From NCBI RefSeq assembly GCF_007830355.1, contig NZ_VLKO01000005.1:265561-329560 (forward strand): DNA of 64,000 bases, written 5' to 3'. Position numbers and translations under genes: made by a program. How positions within the stretch are numbered: the first letter of the stretch is position 1; the number at the start of each line of letters is the position of its first letter. A model generated the notes under the pieces. That model saw only the letters and a list, made by a program, of their open reading frames with translations. It was not told where the DNA came from and made no database searches. This DNA comes from Flavobacterium tiangeerense (GTDB lineage Bacteria; Bacteroidota; Bacteroidia; Flavobacteriales; Flavobacteriaceae). Of this stretch, positions 17,933-27,600 are shown piece after piece.

Positions 17933-20023
17933 ATGGAAAGTTTTAGAACCGAAATTGAAGATCCGATTGTTCAAAAAGACATAATCGATTTAGAAAGAAA
18001 AATTGCTTTATTCCGTGACGGAAAAATTGATGACGAGCGTTTTCGTAGTCTCCGTTTGGCACGAGGTGTTTACGGGCAGCGCCAGGAAGGCGTGCAAATG
18101 ATTCGTATCAAATTGCCTTTTGGGAAAGTGACTAGCGAGCAACTCGTGCGCATCACAAAAGTTTCTGATGAGTATTCAACAGGACGTTTGCACATTACAA
18201 CGCGTCAGGATATCCAAATTCATTACGTGAGTTTAGATCGAACTCCACAACTTTGGGCTGAGTTAGAAAAAGACGATGTTACCCTGAGAGAAGCTTGTGG
18301 AAATACGGTTCGAAATATTACCGCTAGTGAAACAGCAGGAATTGATCCAGAGGAACCTTTTGATGTGTCTCCGTATGCGCATGCGATGTTTCAATTTTTC
18401 TTGAGAAATCCGGTTTGTCAAGAAATGGGACGTAAATTCAAAATGTCATTCTCGTCATCAGATAAAGATACCGGTTTGAGTTATTTACACGATTTGGGTT
18501 TTATTCCAAAAATTGTAGACGGTGTAAAAGGTTTCAAAGTAATGTTAGGCGGAGGTTTAGGTTCGCAACCGAGTCATGCTGAATTGCTGACAGAGTTTAT
18601 TCCGGCCAATCAAATCATTCCAACTACCGAAGGAATTTTAAGAATTTTTGACCGCTACGGCGAAAGAGCCAAACGTTTAAAAGCACGATTGAAATTTTTG
18701 TTGAAAGAAATAGGGAAAGACGAATTTTTACGATTGGTAGACGAAGAGAAAAAAGCCTTGTCACTGCATACAGTCGAAATTGACACCACTGCTTTTGAGG
18801 GAGCTATTGCAGCGCCATTATTAGAAGTTCCAAAAGTCGAAATTGAAGATACAGCAGCTTTTGAAGCGTGGAAAAAATCAAATGTAATTCCGCAAAAACA
18901 AGCGGGTTATGTGGCCATCGGAATCAAAGTACAATTAGGTGATTTTTATACCGATAAAGCGAGAGCATTAGCGTATTTGATCAAAAATTATGCAGCCAAC
19001 GAATTGCGTTTTACGTTGCGTCAAGATATTTTAATTCGTCACGTAAAAGAGGAAAACCTTCCTTTCTTTTACCAAGAATTAGCCAAATTAGATTTTGTAA
19101 CCACAGGCTACAACACGATTGCTGATATTACAGCTTGTCCAGGTACCGATACGTGTAACTTGGGAATTGCGAGCAGTACCGGAATCGCGGTAGAGTTAGA
19201 ACGCGTTTTAACTGCTGAATATCCGCAGTACAGCAACAACCGTGAAATTACCATTAAAATTAGTGGTTGTATGAACGCTTGCGGGCAACACAATATGGCC
19301 GAAATTGGCTTTCAAGGAATGTCAATCAATGCGGGTAAATTAGTAGCCCCAGCCTTGCAAGTTTTATTAGGAGGAGGAAATTTAGGAAATGGATCTGGAA
19401 GATTCTCTGATAAAGTAATTAAAATCCCAAGCCGAAGAGGACCAGATGCTTTGCGATTGATTTTAAATGATTTTGAAGCCAATGCCAACGGACAATCGTT
19501 CTTGAATTATTATGACGCTCAAGGCGAAAAATATTTCTACGAATTTTTGAAACCATTAGCCGATGTAACCAATCTTACCGAAGCTGATTTTATTGACTGG
19601 GGAAATGCAGATAATTATGTAAAAGCAGTTGGTGTAGGAGAATGTGCAGGAGTTGTAATTGACTTGGTTGCAACCTTATTATTTGAAGCGAAAGAAAAAT
19701 TGACTTTTGCTCAAGAAGCTTATGAAGATGCAAAATGGTCGGATGCTATTTATTTGGCGTACGCCGGATTTGTCAACGGAGCCAAAGCTTTATTACTGGC
19801 TGAAAACCAAAAAACAAATCACCAAGCGGGAATTATCGACTTGTTTGATACCGTTTTTCTGGCTACAAATACAATTCAATTGCAATCTTCTTTGCGTGAA
19901 CTTGTGTATCAAATCAATCAAAATGAACCTTCTGCTGAATTTGCTAAAAAGTACATTCAAGATGCCATTGTGTTTTTTGATGCCATCGAAGCGTATAGAA
20001 ATAAAGACTTAGCTGATGCTTAA
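17933..20023 (+). CDS. Ferredoxin-type sulfite reductase with C-terminal HEPN domain
   Basis: Six-electron reduction of sulfite to sulfide using siroheme and a 4Fe-4S cluster. The 696-residue protein contains two ferredoxin-like half domains (RGVYGQRQEG near 43, RLHITTRQDIQIHY near 86; FTLRQDILIRH near 360), and the cluster/siroheme ligands TACPGTDTCNLG near 400 and KISGCMNACGQHN near 444. The last 140 residues (AKWSDAIYLAYAGF, AKALLLAEN) resemble a HEPN domain, an extension seen in Bacteroidota. Nitrite reduction is the alternative, but the sulfate-assimilation neighbours favour sulfite. It overlaps cobA by eight bases. Confidence 0.92.
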   Translation: MESFRTEIEDPIVQKDIIDLERKIALFRDGKIDDERFRSLRLARGVYGQRQEGVQMIRIKLPFGKVTSEQLVRITKVSDEYSTGRLHITTRQDIQIHYVSLDRTPQLWAELEKDDVTLREACGNTVRNITASETAGIDPEEPFDVSPYAHAMFQFFLRNPVCQEMGRKFKMSFSSSDKDTGLSYLHDLGFIPKIVDGVKGFKVMLGGGLGSQPSHAELLTEFIPANQIIPTTEGILRIFDRYGERAKRLKARLKFLLKEIGKDEFLRLVDEEKKALSLHTVEIDTTAFEGAIAAPLLEVPKVEIEDTAAFEAWKKSNVIPQKQAGYVAIGIKVQLGDFYTDKARALAYLIKNYAANELRFTLRQDILIRHVKEENLPFFYQELAKLDFVTTGYNTIADITACPGTDTCNLGIASSTGIAVELERVLTAEYPQYSNNREITIKISGCMNACGQHNMAEIGFQGMSINAGKLVAPALQVLLGGGNLGNGSGRFSDKVIKIPSRRGPDALRLILNDFEANANGQSFLNYYDAQGEKYFYEFLKPLADVTNLTEADFIDWGNADNYVKAVGVGECAGVVIDLVATLLFEAKEKLTFAQEAYEDAKWSDAIYLAYAGFVNGAKALLLAENQKTNHQAGIIDLFDTVFLATNTIQLQSSLRELVYQINQNEPSAEFAKKYIQDAIVFFDAIEAYRNKDLADA

Positions 20024-20789
20024 AAAGAAACAACCCATCGTAACATTAGTTGGTGCGGGTCCTGGAGATCCGGATTTACTGACGATCAAAGGAGCCAAAG
20101 CATTAGCAGAAGCGGATGTGGTATTGTATGACGCCTTGGCCAACGAGGAGATTTTGACATATGCTCCCAAAAAATCCATTAAGATTTTTGTAGGCAAACG
20201 CAAAGGCTGTCATGAATATTCGCAAGATCAAATCAACCAATTGATTGTAGACAATGCCTTAACGTACGGGCATGTAGTTCGCTTAAAAGGAGGTGATCCA
20301 TTTATTTTTGGACGTGGAAGTGAAGAAATTGACTTTATAGAAAGTTTTGGCATACCGACATCGGTGGTGCCTGGAATTTCATCCTCGATTGCTGTTCCGG
20401 CTTATCAAGGGATTTCATTGACCAAAAGAGGTGTTTCTGAGAGTTTTTGGGTAATTACGGGTACAACTTCTGACAGGAAATTGTCAAATGATGTGGCTTT
20501 GGCTGCACAATCATCAGCAACGGTGGTTATTTTGATGGGAATGAGCAAACTCTCTCAGATTATCGATTTGTTCCAAAAGGAATCTAAAGGTGAAACACCG
20601 GTTGCGATTATTCAAAACGGAACGACTGCTCAGGAGAAAATTGGGGTTGGAACCATCAACACCATTGAGCAAGTGGTGGCGCAACAACAATTAAGTTCAC
20701 CTGCTATTATCGTCATTGGTGAGGTGGTTAAAGAGAGCAATAAATTAAAAGGCTTTTACGAAGAATTCATAGCCAAAGAATTGAAATAA
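20016..20789 (+). CDS. cobA: Uroporphyrinogen-III C-methyltransferase
   Basis: Makes precorrin-2, the first step of siroheme synthesis, with SAM as methyl donor. The 257 residues include VTLVGAGPGDPDLLTIKG at residue 8, the LKGGDPFIFGRG signature near 90, and ITGTTSDRK near 148. Overlap with the sulfite reductase gene and two-base spacing to the next gene show tight coupling: the cofactor genes follow the enzyme that needs siroheme. Confidence 0.95.
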   Translation: MLKKKQPIVTLVGAGPGDPDLLTIKGAKALAEADVVLYDALANEEILTYAPKKSIKIFVGKRKGCHEYSQDQINQLIVDNALTYGHVVRLKGGDPFIFGRGSEEIDFIESFGIPTSVVPGISSSIAVPAYQGISLTKRGVSESFWVITGTTSDRKLSNDVALAAQSSATVVILMGMSKLSQIIDLFQKESKGETPVAIIQNGTTAQEKIGVGTINTIEQVVAQQQLSSPAIIVIGEVVKESNKLKGFYEEFIAKELK

Positions 20790-20791
20790 CT

Positions 20792-21370
20792 GTGGAAAGA
20801 AACGAATTATATCCTATTTTTTTAAAATTACACAACCTCAACGTGCTCATTGTGGGTGGCGGTAATGTGGGTTTAGAAAAACTATCGTTTCTGTTGAAAT
20901 CCAGTCCCAATGCCAATGTTGAGGTAGTGGCACCTTGGTTTTTACCAGAGTTAGAAACCTTGGCGGCAAGCCATACAACAGTGAAGTTGACTTATAAAAA
21001 ATTCAATCGCTGGATGCTCCGTAAACGCCACATGGTGATTGCCTGCACCGATGATTTGAAGGTGAACAAGAGGATTTATGATTTGTCTCGAAAAAGATAT
21101 TTGATTTGCAACATTGCTGATACACCGCCTTTGTGTGATTATTATTTGGGCGGAATTGTAACCAAAGGGAATGTGAAAATTGCCATTTCAACCAACGGGA
21201 AATCACCCACTACAGCCAAACGATTGCGAGAGTTTTTTGAAGAAATAATTCCAGACGATATCAATAAAATGGTCGAAAACTTGAATGAATACCGAAAAAC
21301 GCTGAAAGGAAATTTTGAGGAAAAAGTTCAAAAAATGAATGAAATCACAGAGACGCTCAAAGCAAAGTAA
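20792..21370 (+). CDS. Precorrin-2 dehydrogenase / sirohydrochlorin ferrochelatase (CysG N-terminal type)
   Basis: Completes siroheme synthesis by oxidising precorrin-2 and inserting iron. The 192-residue protein matches the Met8/CysG N-terminal module: YPIFLKLHNLNVLIVGGGNVG (NAD-binding glycines) near residue 20, PLCDYYLGGIVTKGNVKIAISTNGKSP near 110-135. The start is GTG at 20792, two bases after the cobA stop, as expected for translational coupling. An OB-type methyltransferase half is absent because CobA supplies it. Confidence 0.92.
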   Translation: MERNELYPIFLKLHNLNVLIVGGGNVGLEKLSFLLKSSPNANVEVVAPWFLPELETLAASHTTVKLTYKKFNRWMLRKRHMVIACTDDLKVNKRIYDLSRKRYLICNIADTPPLCDYYLGGIVTKGNVKIAISTNGKSPTTAKRLREFFEEIIPDDINKMVENLNEYRKTLKGNFEEKVQKMNEITETLKAK

Positions 21371-21461
21371 GCACAAGACAGAATCTTAAGTTCATAGAAA
21401 AAAGCTAAGATGTAATAGTTCTTAATAATCAGTTTCTGTTTTTTTAACTAAACAGAATGGT

Positions 21462-21512
21462 GATATTTGTACTCAATTTAAAATAAAAGTATTGAGCTCC
21501 TAGGTTCAATAC
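21462..21512 (+). promoter_or_regulatory. Possible promoter and 7-bp inverted repeat before the reductase gene
   Basis: GATATTTG (21462-21469) is one base off the -7 consensus. About 20 bases later GTATTGA (21489-21495) pairs with TCAATAC (21506-21512). No good TTG at -33. Weak evidence. Confidence 0.3.
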
Positions 21513-21600
21513 GATAACATATATAAACACAATTAACAATTTCCATTACAGCCTACAATTACAATTGGAAGCAAAATAAAGGATACTAAATTAAATCAAA

Positions 21601-22653
21601 ATGATTAAAACAGACATACTCATTATTGGCGCGGGGCCAACAGGTTTATTTGCAGTTTTTGAAGCAGGATTATTAAAATTAAAATGCCATATATTAGATG
21701 CCTTGCCACAAGCAGGTGGGCAGTTATCAGAGTTATATCCTAAAAAACCTATTTATGATATTCCTGGATTTCCAGAAGTATTAGCTGGTGATTTAGTAGA
21801 TAACTTAATGGAGCAAATCAAGCAGTTCGAACCAGGGTTTACCTTGGGTGAACGTGCTGAAACCATCGAAAAACAAGAAGACGGAACATTTATTGTGACT
21901 TCAAACAAAGGCAAGAAATTCCATGCGCCAGTTATTGCTATTGCTGGTGGATTAGGCAGTTTTGAACCAAGAAAACCATTGATTGAGGACATCGAATTCT
22001 ACGAAGACAAAGGAATTAAATACTTTATCAAAAATCCAGAAAAATTCCGTGACAAGCGTGTGGTTATTGCTGGAGGTGGTGATTCGGCTCTAGATTGGAG
22101 TATCTTTTTGTCAAATGTAGCTTCAGAAGTGACTTTGATTCACCGTCGCAACGAGTTTCGTGGTGCTTTAGACTCTGTAGAAAAAGTACAAGAGTTAAAG
22201 ACTTCTGGTAAAATAAAAATGATTACTCCAGGTGAAGTAGTAGGTTTAAAAGGAGCTGAGCATCTTGAGGCAGTTGTAGTCGAGGAAAATGGCGCACAAC
22301 GCACCATCGAAACCGATTATTTTATTCCGCTTTTTGGTCTTACGCCAAAGTTGGGGCCTATCGGCGACTGGGGATTAGAAATCGAAAAGAACGCCATCAA
22401 AGTAAATAACTCTTTAGATTACCAAACCAATATTCCGGGAATTTTCGCTATTGGTGACGTAAATACCTATCCAGGAAAATTAAAATTGATCTTGTGCGGA
22501 TTCCACGAAGCTACTTTAATGTGTCAAGCGGCCTACCAAATCATTAATCCAGGTAAGCGCTATGTTTTAAAATATACTACCGTTTCAGGCGTAGATGGTT
22601 TTGACGGAACTCGTAAAGAAGCTCCAAAAGCGGTTGTAAAAGCAATCGTGTAA
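21601..22653 (+). CDS. Ferredoxin/flavodoxin-NADP reductase, thioredoxin-reductase type
   Basis: Transfers electrons between NADPH and ferredoxin. The 350-residue flavoprotein has the FAD-binding GAGPTGLFAVFEAG near residue 10, the NADPH-binding GGGDSALDWS near 158 and GIFAIGDVNTYPGKLKLI near 280. It lacks the CxxC of thioredoxin reductase, matching the YumC/TrxR-like FNR class. The position behind the sulfite reductase and siroheme genes suggests it feeds electrons to sulfite reductase. Confidence 0.9.
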   Translation: MIKTDILIIGAGPTGLFAVFEAGLLKLKCHILDALPQAGGQLSELYPKKPIYDIPGFPEVLAGDLVDNLMEQIKQFEPGFTLGERAETIEKQEDGTFIVTSNKGKKFHAPVIAIAGGLGSFEPRKPLIEDIEFYEDKGIKYFIKNPEKFRDKRVVIAGGGDSALDWSIFLSNVASEVTLIHRRNEFRGALDSVEKVQELKTSGKIKMITPGEVVGLKGAEHLEAVVVEENGAQRTIETDYFIPLFGLTPKLGPIGDWGLEIEKNAIKVNNSLDYQTNIPGIFAIGDVNTYPGKLKLILCGFHEATLMCQAAYQIINPGKRYVLKYTTVSGVDGFDGTRKEAPKAVVKAIV

Positions 22654-22670
22654 ATAAAGTTGCTAAGTCA

Positions 22671-22726
22671 AAAAGGTTCTGAGTTGCTAAGGTTGGTTAA
22701 AATCTTAGTAATTCAGAACCTTTTTT
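22671..22726 (+). terminator. Strong intrinsic terminator
   Basis: The arm 22671-22691 (AAAAGGTTCTGA then CTAAG) pairs with 22704-22724 with only two mismatches, and ends in a run of six T's. It closes the sulfate/siroheme/FNR block. Confidence 0.9.
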
Positions 22727-22774
22727 ATTTTAAAGTTTTGCAACAAACTAAGCTACAATCTTTAAAAAAAATAC

Positions 22775-22805
22775 TTGCAATTGTTAGCGCTATGTCGTTC
22801 CTTTG
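22775..22805 (+). promoter_or_regulatory. Promoter of the metH-metF operon
   Basis: TTG at 22775-22777 and TTCCTTTG at 22798-22805 with 20-base spacing; the -7 box is one base off consensus. Transcription would begin about 20 bases before the second SAM-I riboswitch. Confidence 0.55.
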
Positions 22806-22828
22806 CACTGTTCCTATATTTATTGAAA

Positions 22829-22937
22829 GTTATCACGAAAGGCGGAGGGAAAGACCCAATGAAACCTTAGCAACCCTTTATTTTTTAAAGAAGGTGCTAC
22901 ATTCTACTTTATACAATCAGTATCAAAGATAGATAAC
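22829..22937 (+). promoter_or_regulatory. SAM-I (S-box) riboswitch
   Basis: P1 GTTATC (22829-22834) with GATAAC (22932-22937); between them GAAAGGCGGAGGGA, GACCCAATGAAACC, TTAGCAACC, GAAGGTGCTACATTC and a P4-like TATACA region. These are the conserved S-box elements in order. It controls the split metH and probably metF. There are 250 bases between it and the first start codon, partly filled by a dispersed hairpin element (23030-23106); no terminator is obvious. Confidence 0.92.
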
Positions 22938-23029
22938 ACAAGAATACTTCTACAGTATTTCTCAAACCTTTTCTTGACAACATATCGAATTTTTTAGAGC
23001 AGATAAATGGCACTTTTCAGTCATTATCG

Positions 23030-23106
23030 TTCCTGCTGTACGCTATATCTTTTTATTCGCCGAAAAAAGGCGAATAAAAAGGATGCCGCTGCCATCAGGG
23101 CTAAAA
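23030..23106 (-). repeat. Dispersed hairpin element (copy a), between riboswitch and metH
   Basis: Minus orientation. Conserved edge words AGCCCTGATGGCAGCGGCAT and GATATAGCGTACAGCAGGA flank a perfect 13-bp hairpin, CTTTTTATTCGCC (23049-23061) with 23069-23081. The same edge words occur at 24458, 34504 and 41938. This resembles the Flavo-1 motif of Bacteroidota, an identification made from memory. Confidence 0.6.
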
Positions 23107-23188
23107 AGAAAAATAGTGAACTTTTGGAAATAGTAATCAAAAGTAAAAATCACCATTTCAAATTGTGATTTACAAGAAATAAAAAGTT

Positions 23189-24238
23189 ATGTCAAGCATT
23201 TCAAAAGACAATTTAGGAGTTCCCCCTTCGGGGGCTAGGGGGCTTATTCACGAAGCCATTACAAAAAACATACTCATCCTTGATGGAGCTATGGGAACCA
23301 TGTTGCAACGTTACAATTTCTCCGAAGAAGATTTTAGAGGAGAACGTTTCAAAGATTTTCCGCATTCGCTAAAAGGAAACAACGATTTGTTGTCGCTCAC
23401 TCAGCCACAAGCTATAAAAGACGTTCACGCCGCATATTTTGAAGCTGGAGCTGATATTGTTGAAACCAATACATTCTCTGGAACCACCATCGGTATGGCA
23501 GATTACTATCTGGAAGAATATGTGTATGAATTGAACTATGAGTCGGCAAAAATAGCTCGCGAAGTAGCCGATGAATTTACCGCTAAAAATCCAGATAAAC
23601 CTCGTTTTGTTGCGGGTTCCATTGGACCCACGAACAGAACAGCAAGCATGTCGCCAGATGTAAACGATCCCGGATACAGAGCTGTAACTTTTGATGATTT
23701 GCACATTGCGTACAAGCAACAAGTAGAAGCGCTTATGGATGGTGGTTGCGATTTACTTTTGGTAGAAACTATTTTTGATACCTTAAATGCCAAAGCAGCG
23801 CTTTTTGCCATTGAAGAAGTAAAAGACGAACGCAATCTTGATATTCCTATTATGGTTTCCGGAACCATTACCGATGCGTCTGGAAGAACACTTTCGGGAC
23901 AAACCGTTGAGGCTTTCTTAGTTTCGGTGTCGCACATACCTTTGTTGAGTGTAGGATTCAATTGCGCACTTGGTGCCGATTTGCTCAAGCCATATTTGCA
24001 AACTTTGTCACAAAACACATCGTTCAACGTATCGGCGCATCCAAATGCAGGTTTACCTAATGCCTTTGGAGAATACGATGAAACACCAGAACAGATGCAA
24101 GCTTTTATCAAAGAATATCTCGATGATAATTTGGTCAACATCATAGGGGGTTGTTGCGGAACAACACCAGCCCACATCAAGTTAATTGCCGATATCGCAA
24201 AGGAATACAAACCGAGGGTTTCGACTGCTGTGATGTAG
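23189..24238 (+). CDS. Methionine synthase, homocysteine-binding part
   Basis: Homocysteine S-methyltransferase domain of cobalamin-dependent methionine synthase, here a separate 349-residue protein. Visible are [11 protein letters not shown] near residue 32, ETNTFSGT near 92, [12 protein letters not shown] near 252 (zinc Cys) and [13 protein letters not shown] near 321 (the zinc Cys pair). Residues 10-19 ([10 protein letters not shown]) are a translated copy of the dispersed GC-rich repeat at 23218-23244; no start codon lies between the repeat and the conserved domain, so the repeat is part of the protein. Split MetH is common in Bacteroidota. Confidence 0.93.
   Translation: MSSISKDNLGVPPSGARGLIHEAITKNILILDGAMGTMLQRYNFSEEDFRGERFKDFPHSLKGNNDLLSLTQPQAIKDVHAAYFEAGADIVETNTFSGTTIGMADYYLEEYVYELNYESAKIAREVADEFTAKNPDKPRFVAGSIGPTNRTASMSPDVNDPGYRAVTFDDLHIAYKQQVEALMDGGCDLLLVETIFDTLNAKAALFAIEEVKDERNLDIPIMVSGTITDASGRTLSGQTVEAFLVSVSHIPLLSVGFNCALGADLLKPYLQTLSQNTSFNVSAHPNAGLPNAFGEYDETPEQMQAFIKEYLDDNLVNIIGGCCGTTPAHIKLIADIAKEYKPRVSTAVM
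23218..23244 (+). repeat. Single GC-rich palindromic repeat in the metH N-terminal gene
   Basis: Matches the right-arm form of the repeat family (GTTCCCCCTTCGGGGG then CTAGGGGGCT). It is read in the same frame as the right arm inside the large MetH gene, giving VPPSGARGL. Confidence 0.9.
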
Positions 24239-24296
24239 TTTTTGGTTGGGTATTGCTGTTTTTAATGGAAAGAAAAAAATGCAATTTAGTGGTTAG

Positions 24297-24398
24297 TTTG
24301 TCATTCTGAGGAACGAAGACCTAAGCGATAGCGAACTGTCGAAGCAATCTTTATTATGTGAGCAACTTGTTTAGGTCTTCGTTCCTCAGAATGACAAA
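24297..24398. repeat. Perfect 28-bp inverted repeat
   Basis: Arm 24297-24324 (TTTGTCATTCTGAGGAACGA...) is the exact reverse complement of 24371-24398, with a 46-base spacer. It lies in the 428-base gap between the two metH genes. It looks like a small palindromic mobile-type repeat, not a terminator (no T run). Confidence 0.85.
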
Positions 24399-24457
24399 AT
24401 TGAAGAATAAAAAACGGAAGAATCAATAAAAAAAAAGAAGTGTGTTGTTAGCACAAT

Positions 24458-24550
24458 GCCCGCGTGAGGGATAGTAGTGGCATCCTTTTGTGAAGCGATA
24501 GCGGAGCAAAAGATAGAACGAATAGCCCGACCCGACTTTTTTTGGAGGGA
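24458..24550 (+). repeat. Dispersed hairpin element (copy b)
   Basis: Plus orientation: GAGGGATAGTAGTGGCATCC, a short hairpin arm CTTTTG...CAAAAG, then AGATAGAACGAATAGCCCGA and a T run. Edge words match copies at 23030, 34504 and 41938. It shares the gap 24239-24666 with the 28-bp inverted repeat; nothing else is seen in that gap. Confidence 0.55.
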
Positions 24551-24666
24551 CACGCCCAAAAAAGAATTGAAATAAAATGGTAAGGTTTTGAAAACTTTGC
24601 AGCAAATGATATCATAAAAACAACTCAGAACCTATGCTACTTAGGATCTTAGTAACTTAAATTAAA

Positions 24667-27600
24667 ATGGCAGAAAAAAGAAGAAACCTAGTATTATCAG
24701 GATTAGAACCCTTAATCATAACACCCGAAAGTGTATTTGTGAATGTGGGGGAACGAACCAATGTAACGGGTTCGCGAAAATTTCTTCGATTGATTAAGGA
24801 AGAAAAATACGATGAGGCGCTTGATATTGCGCGCCAGCAAGTAGAAGGCGGTGCACAAATCATCGATATCAATATGGATGAGGGAATGCTCGATGGCGTT
24901 TATGCGATGACCAAATTCCTGAATTTGATAGCGGCTGAACCGGATATCTCGCGTGTGCCGATTATGATTGACAGCTCGAAATGGGAAATCATTGAGGCGG
25001 GTTTGAAAGTCGTACAAGGGAAATGTGTTGTAAATTCGATTTCGTTGAAAGAAGGCGAAGAAGCTTTTATTCACCATGCTAAACTGATAAAGCGTTACGG
25101 AGCGGCGGTAATTGTGATGGCTTTTGACGAAGTGGGTCAGGCTGATAATTACGAAAGGCGTGTTGAAATTTGTCAGCGTTCGTATGATATTTTGGTGGGA
25201 ATTGGATTTCCGCCACAAGACATCATCTTCGATTTGAATATTTTCCCAGTAGCAACAGGTATGGAAGAGCACCGCTTGAATGCATTGGATTTCTTTAGAG
25301 GTACTAAGTGGGTTCGCGAAAATTTACCGCATGCACACATTAGCGGTGGGGTGAGTAACGTTTCGTTTTCGTTTAGAGGAAACGATACGGTTCGTGAGGC
25401 GATGCACTCGGTTTTCTTGTACCACGCCATTCAAAACGGAATGACAATGGGGATTGTAAACCCAGAAATGTTGTCGATATATGATGAGATTCCGAAAGAT
25501 TTATTGGAACATGTTGAAGATGTAATCTTAGACAGACGCGATGATGCGACAGAACGTTTGCTTGATTTTGCCGAGAATGTAAAAGGCGACGGATCTAAAA
25601 CAAATGAAAAGGCGGTATTAGAATGGCGTTCTGGAACGGTTCAAGAAAGAATCACGCACTCATTAGTAAAAGGAGTGGATGCGTTTATAGAAGAAGATGT
25701 TGAAGAAGCCCGACAAGCTGCTACAAAACCCATTGAGGTGATCGAAATCAACTTGATGACGGGAATGAATGTCGTGGGTGATTTGTTTGGTTCGGGTAAA
25801 ATGTTTTTGCCACAAGTGGTAAAGTCGGCACGTGTAATGAAAAAAGCAGTAGCTTATCTTTTGCCGTTTATTGAAGCGGCAAAGCAAGTTGGCGACAAAT
25901 CAGGGAACGGAAAAATCCTGATGGCTACCGTAAAAGGTGATGTTCATGATATTGGAAAAAATATTGTTTCGGTGGTATTGGCTTGTAATAATTATGAGAT
26001 TGTCGATTTAGGTGTAATGGTGCCTCCAGAAAAAATCATTGCAGCAGCTATTGAACATGAAGTAGATATTATTGGATTGAGCGGATTGATCACGCCGTCT
26101 TTGGACGAAATGGTGTATCTCGCTAAGGAATTAGATAAAAGAGGACTGAAAATTCCAGTCATGATTGGTGGTGCTACAACTTCGCGTGCGCATACGGCCG
26201 TGAAAATTGCGCCTCAATACAGCCAAACGGTAATTCACGTGAACGATGCCTCGAGAGCGGTAACGGTTGCGGGTAATTTATTGGATCACAATCGAAAAAT
26301 ATATGCTAGTGATATTCGTGCAGAATACGATGCGTTTAGAGAAACGTTTTTGAATCGTTCCCGCGACAAGAATTTCTTGACCATTGAGCAAGCCCGTAAA
26401 AATAAATTACAATTGGATTGGGATAATTTCACGCCCGTGAAACCTAAAGTAATTGGCAAGCAAATCGTAGAAGTTGAGTTAGAAACTTTGGTGCCTTATA
26501 TCGATTGGACGCCGTTTTTTAGAACATGGGAATTGTTTGGGAAATATCCAGCGATTTTAACTGATGAGGTAGTGGGTGAACAAGCGACTTCGGTTTTTGC
26601 AGATGCACAAGCGATGCTGAAAGTTATTTTGAAAGAGAAGAAATTAACTGCCAAAGGCATTTACGGCATTTTTCCGGCAAATCAAATCAATGATGATGAT
26701 ATTGAACTATACGAAGCCCCCCCCGCCCCCGAAGGGGGAGCTACTCTCGAAACAGCAAAACAAACTTGGGAAACAGCAAGTCCTATTATGTATGATGTTT
26801 TAAAAGAACGTGCTAAAGAGATGAGAAACAAACCAACAGAAGCTGAGAAAATGCTATGGAATGTTTTATCTAATAGAGGAGTAGAAGGATGTAAATTTAG
26901 AAGGCAACATGTAATAGGGGAATATATAGTTGATTTTGTGTGTTTGGAAAAAAAGCTAGTTATTGAAGTAGATGGATCTATTCATAATCATCCCGAACAA
27001 ATTGAACTTGATAAAGAGAGAACTATTTGGCTAGAATCTAAGGGTTTTAAAGTGGTTAGATATACTAATAAAGAGGTGTTGAATAATTTACATGAAACAA
27101 TTGAAAAAATCAGCAAGGAGTTGTCTACAAAGGAGATAGTTCCCCCTTTGGGGGTTAGGGGGCTCTTTTTGACTTTGCGTCAGCAATCACAAAAAACTAA
27201 AGGTGCTCCAAATATTGCATTGTCTGATTTTATTGCGCCAAAAGAAAGTGGGAAAGTCGATTATATGGGAGCTTTTTGTGTGACTACTGGTTTTGGTGTG
27301 GACGAATGGGCGGCTGAATTCGAAAAGGATTTAGATGATTATAATTCGATTATGGTGAAAGCATTGGCTGATCGTTTTGCAGAAGCTTTTGCTGAATATT
27401 TACACGAGAAAGTACGTAAAGAATTTTGGGGTTATGCCGCAGACGAAGATTTATCTACCGAAGATATGATTGATGAGGTTTATAAAGGAATTCGACCAGC
27501 GCCAGGATATCCAGCTTGTCCGGATCATTTAGAGAAACCAACAATTTGGAAATTATTAAATGTTGCGGAAGAAATTGGTGTAACCTTAACCGAAAGTATG

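Noticed and set aside
22660..22932. 90-codon ORF after the ferredoxin-NADP reductase gene
   Set aside because: It runs through a terminator hairpin and a SAM-I riboswitch; the apparent protein is a by-product of those RNA structures.
23536..24210. 224-codon antisense ORF opposite the MetH homocysteine subunit
   Set aside because: Long antisense frame arises from codon bias of a clearly conserved gene; no family resemblance.
26716..27168. Intein or self-splicing intron inside MetH
   Set aside because: There are no intein splice-junction residues (no N-terminal Cys/Ser block, no terminal HN), and the frame is continuous with no intron structure; a DUF559 insertion between repeats explains it better.
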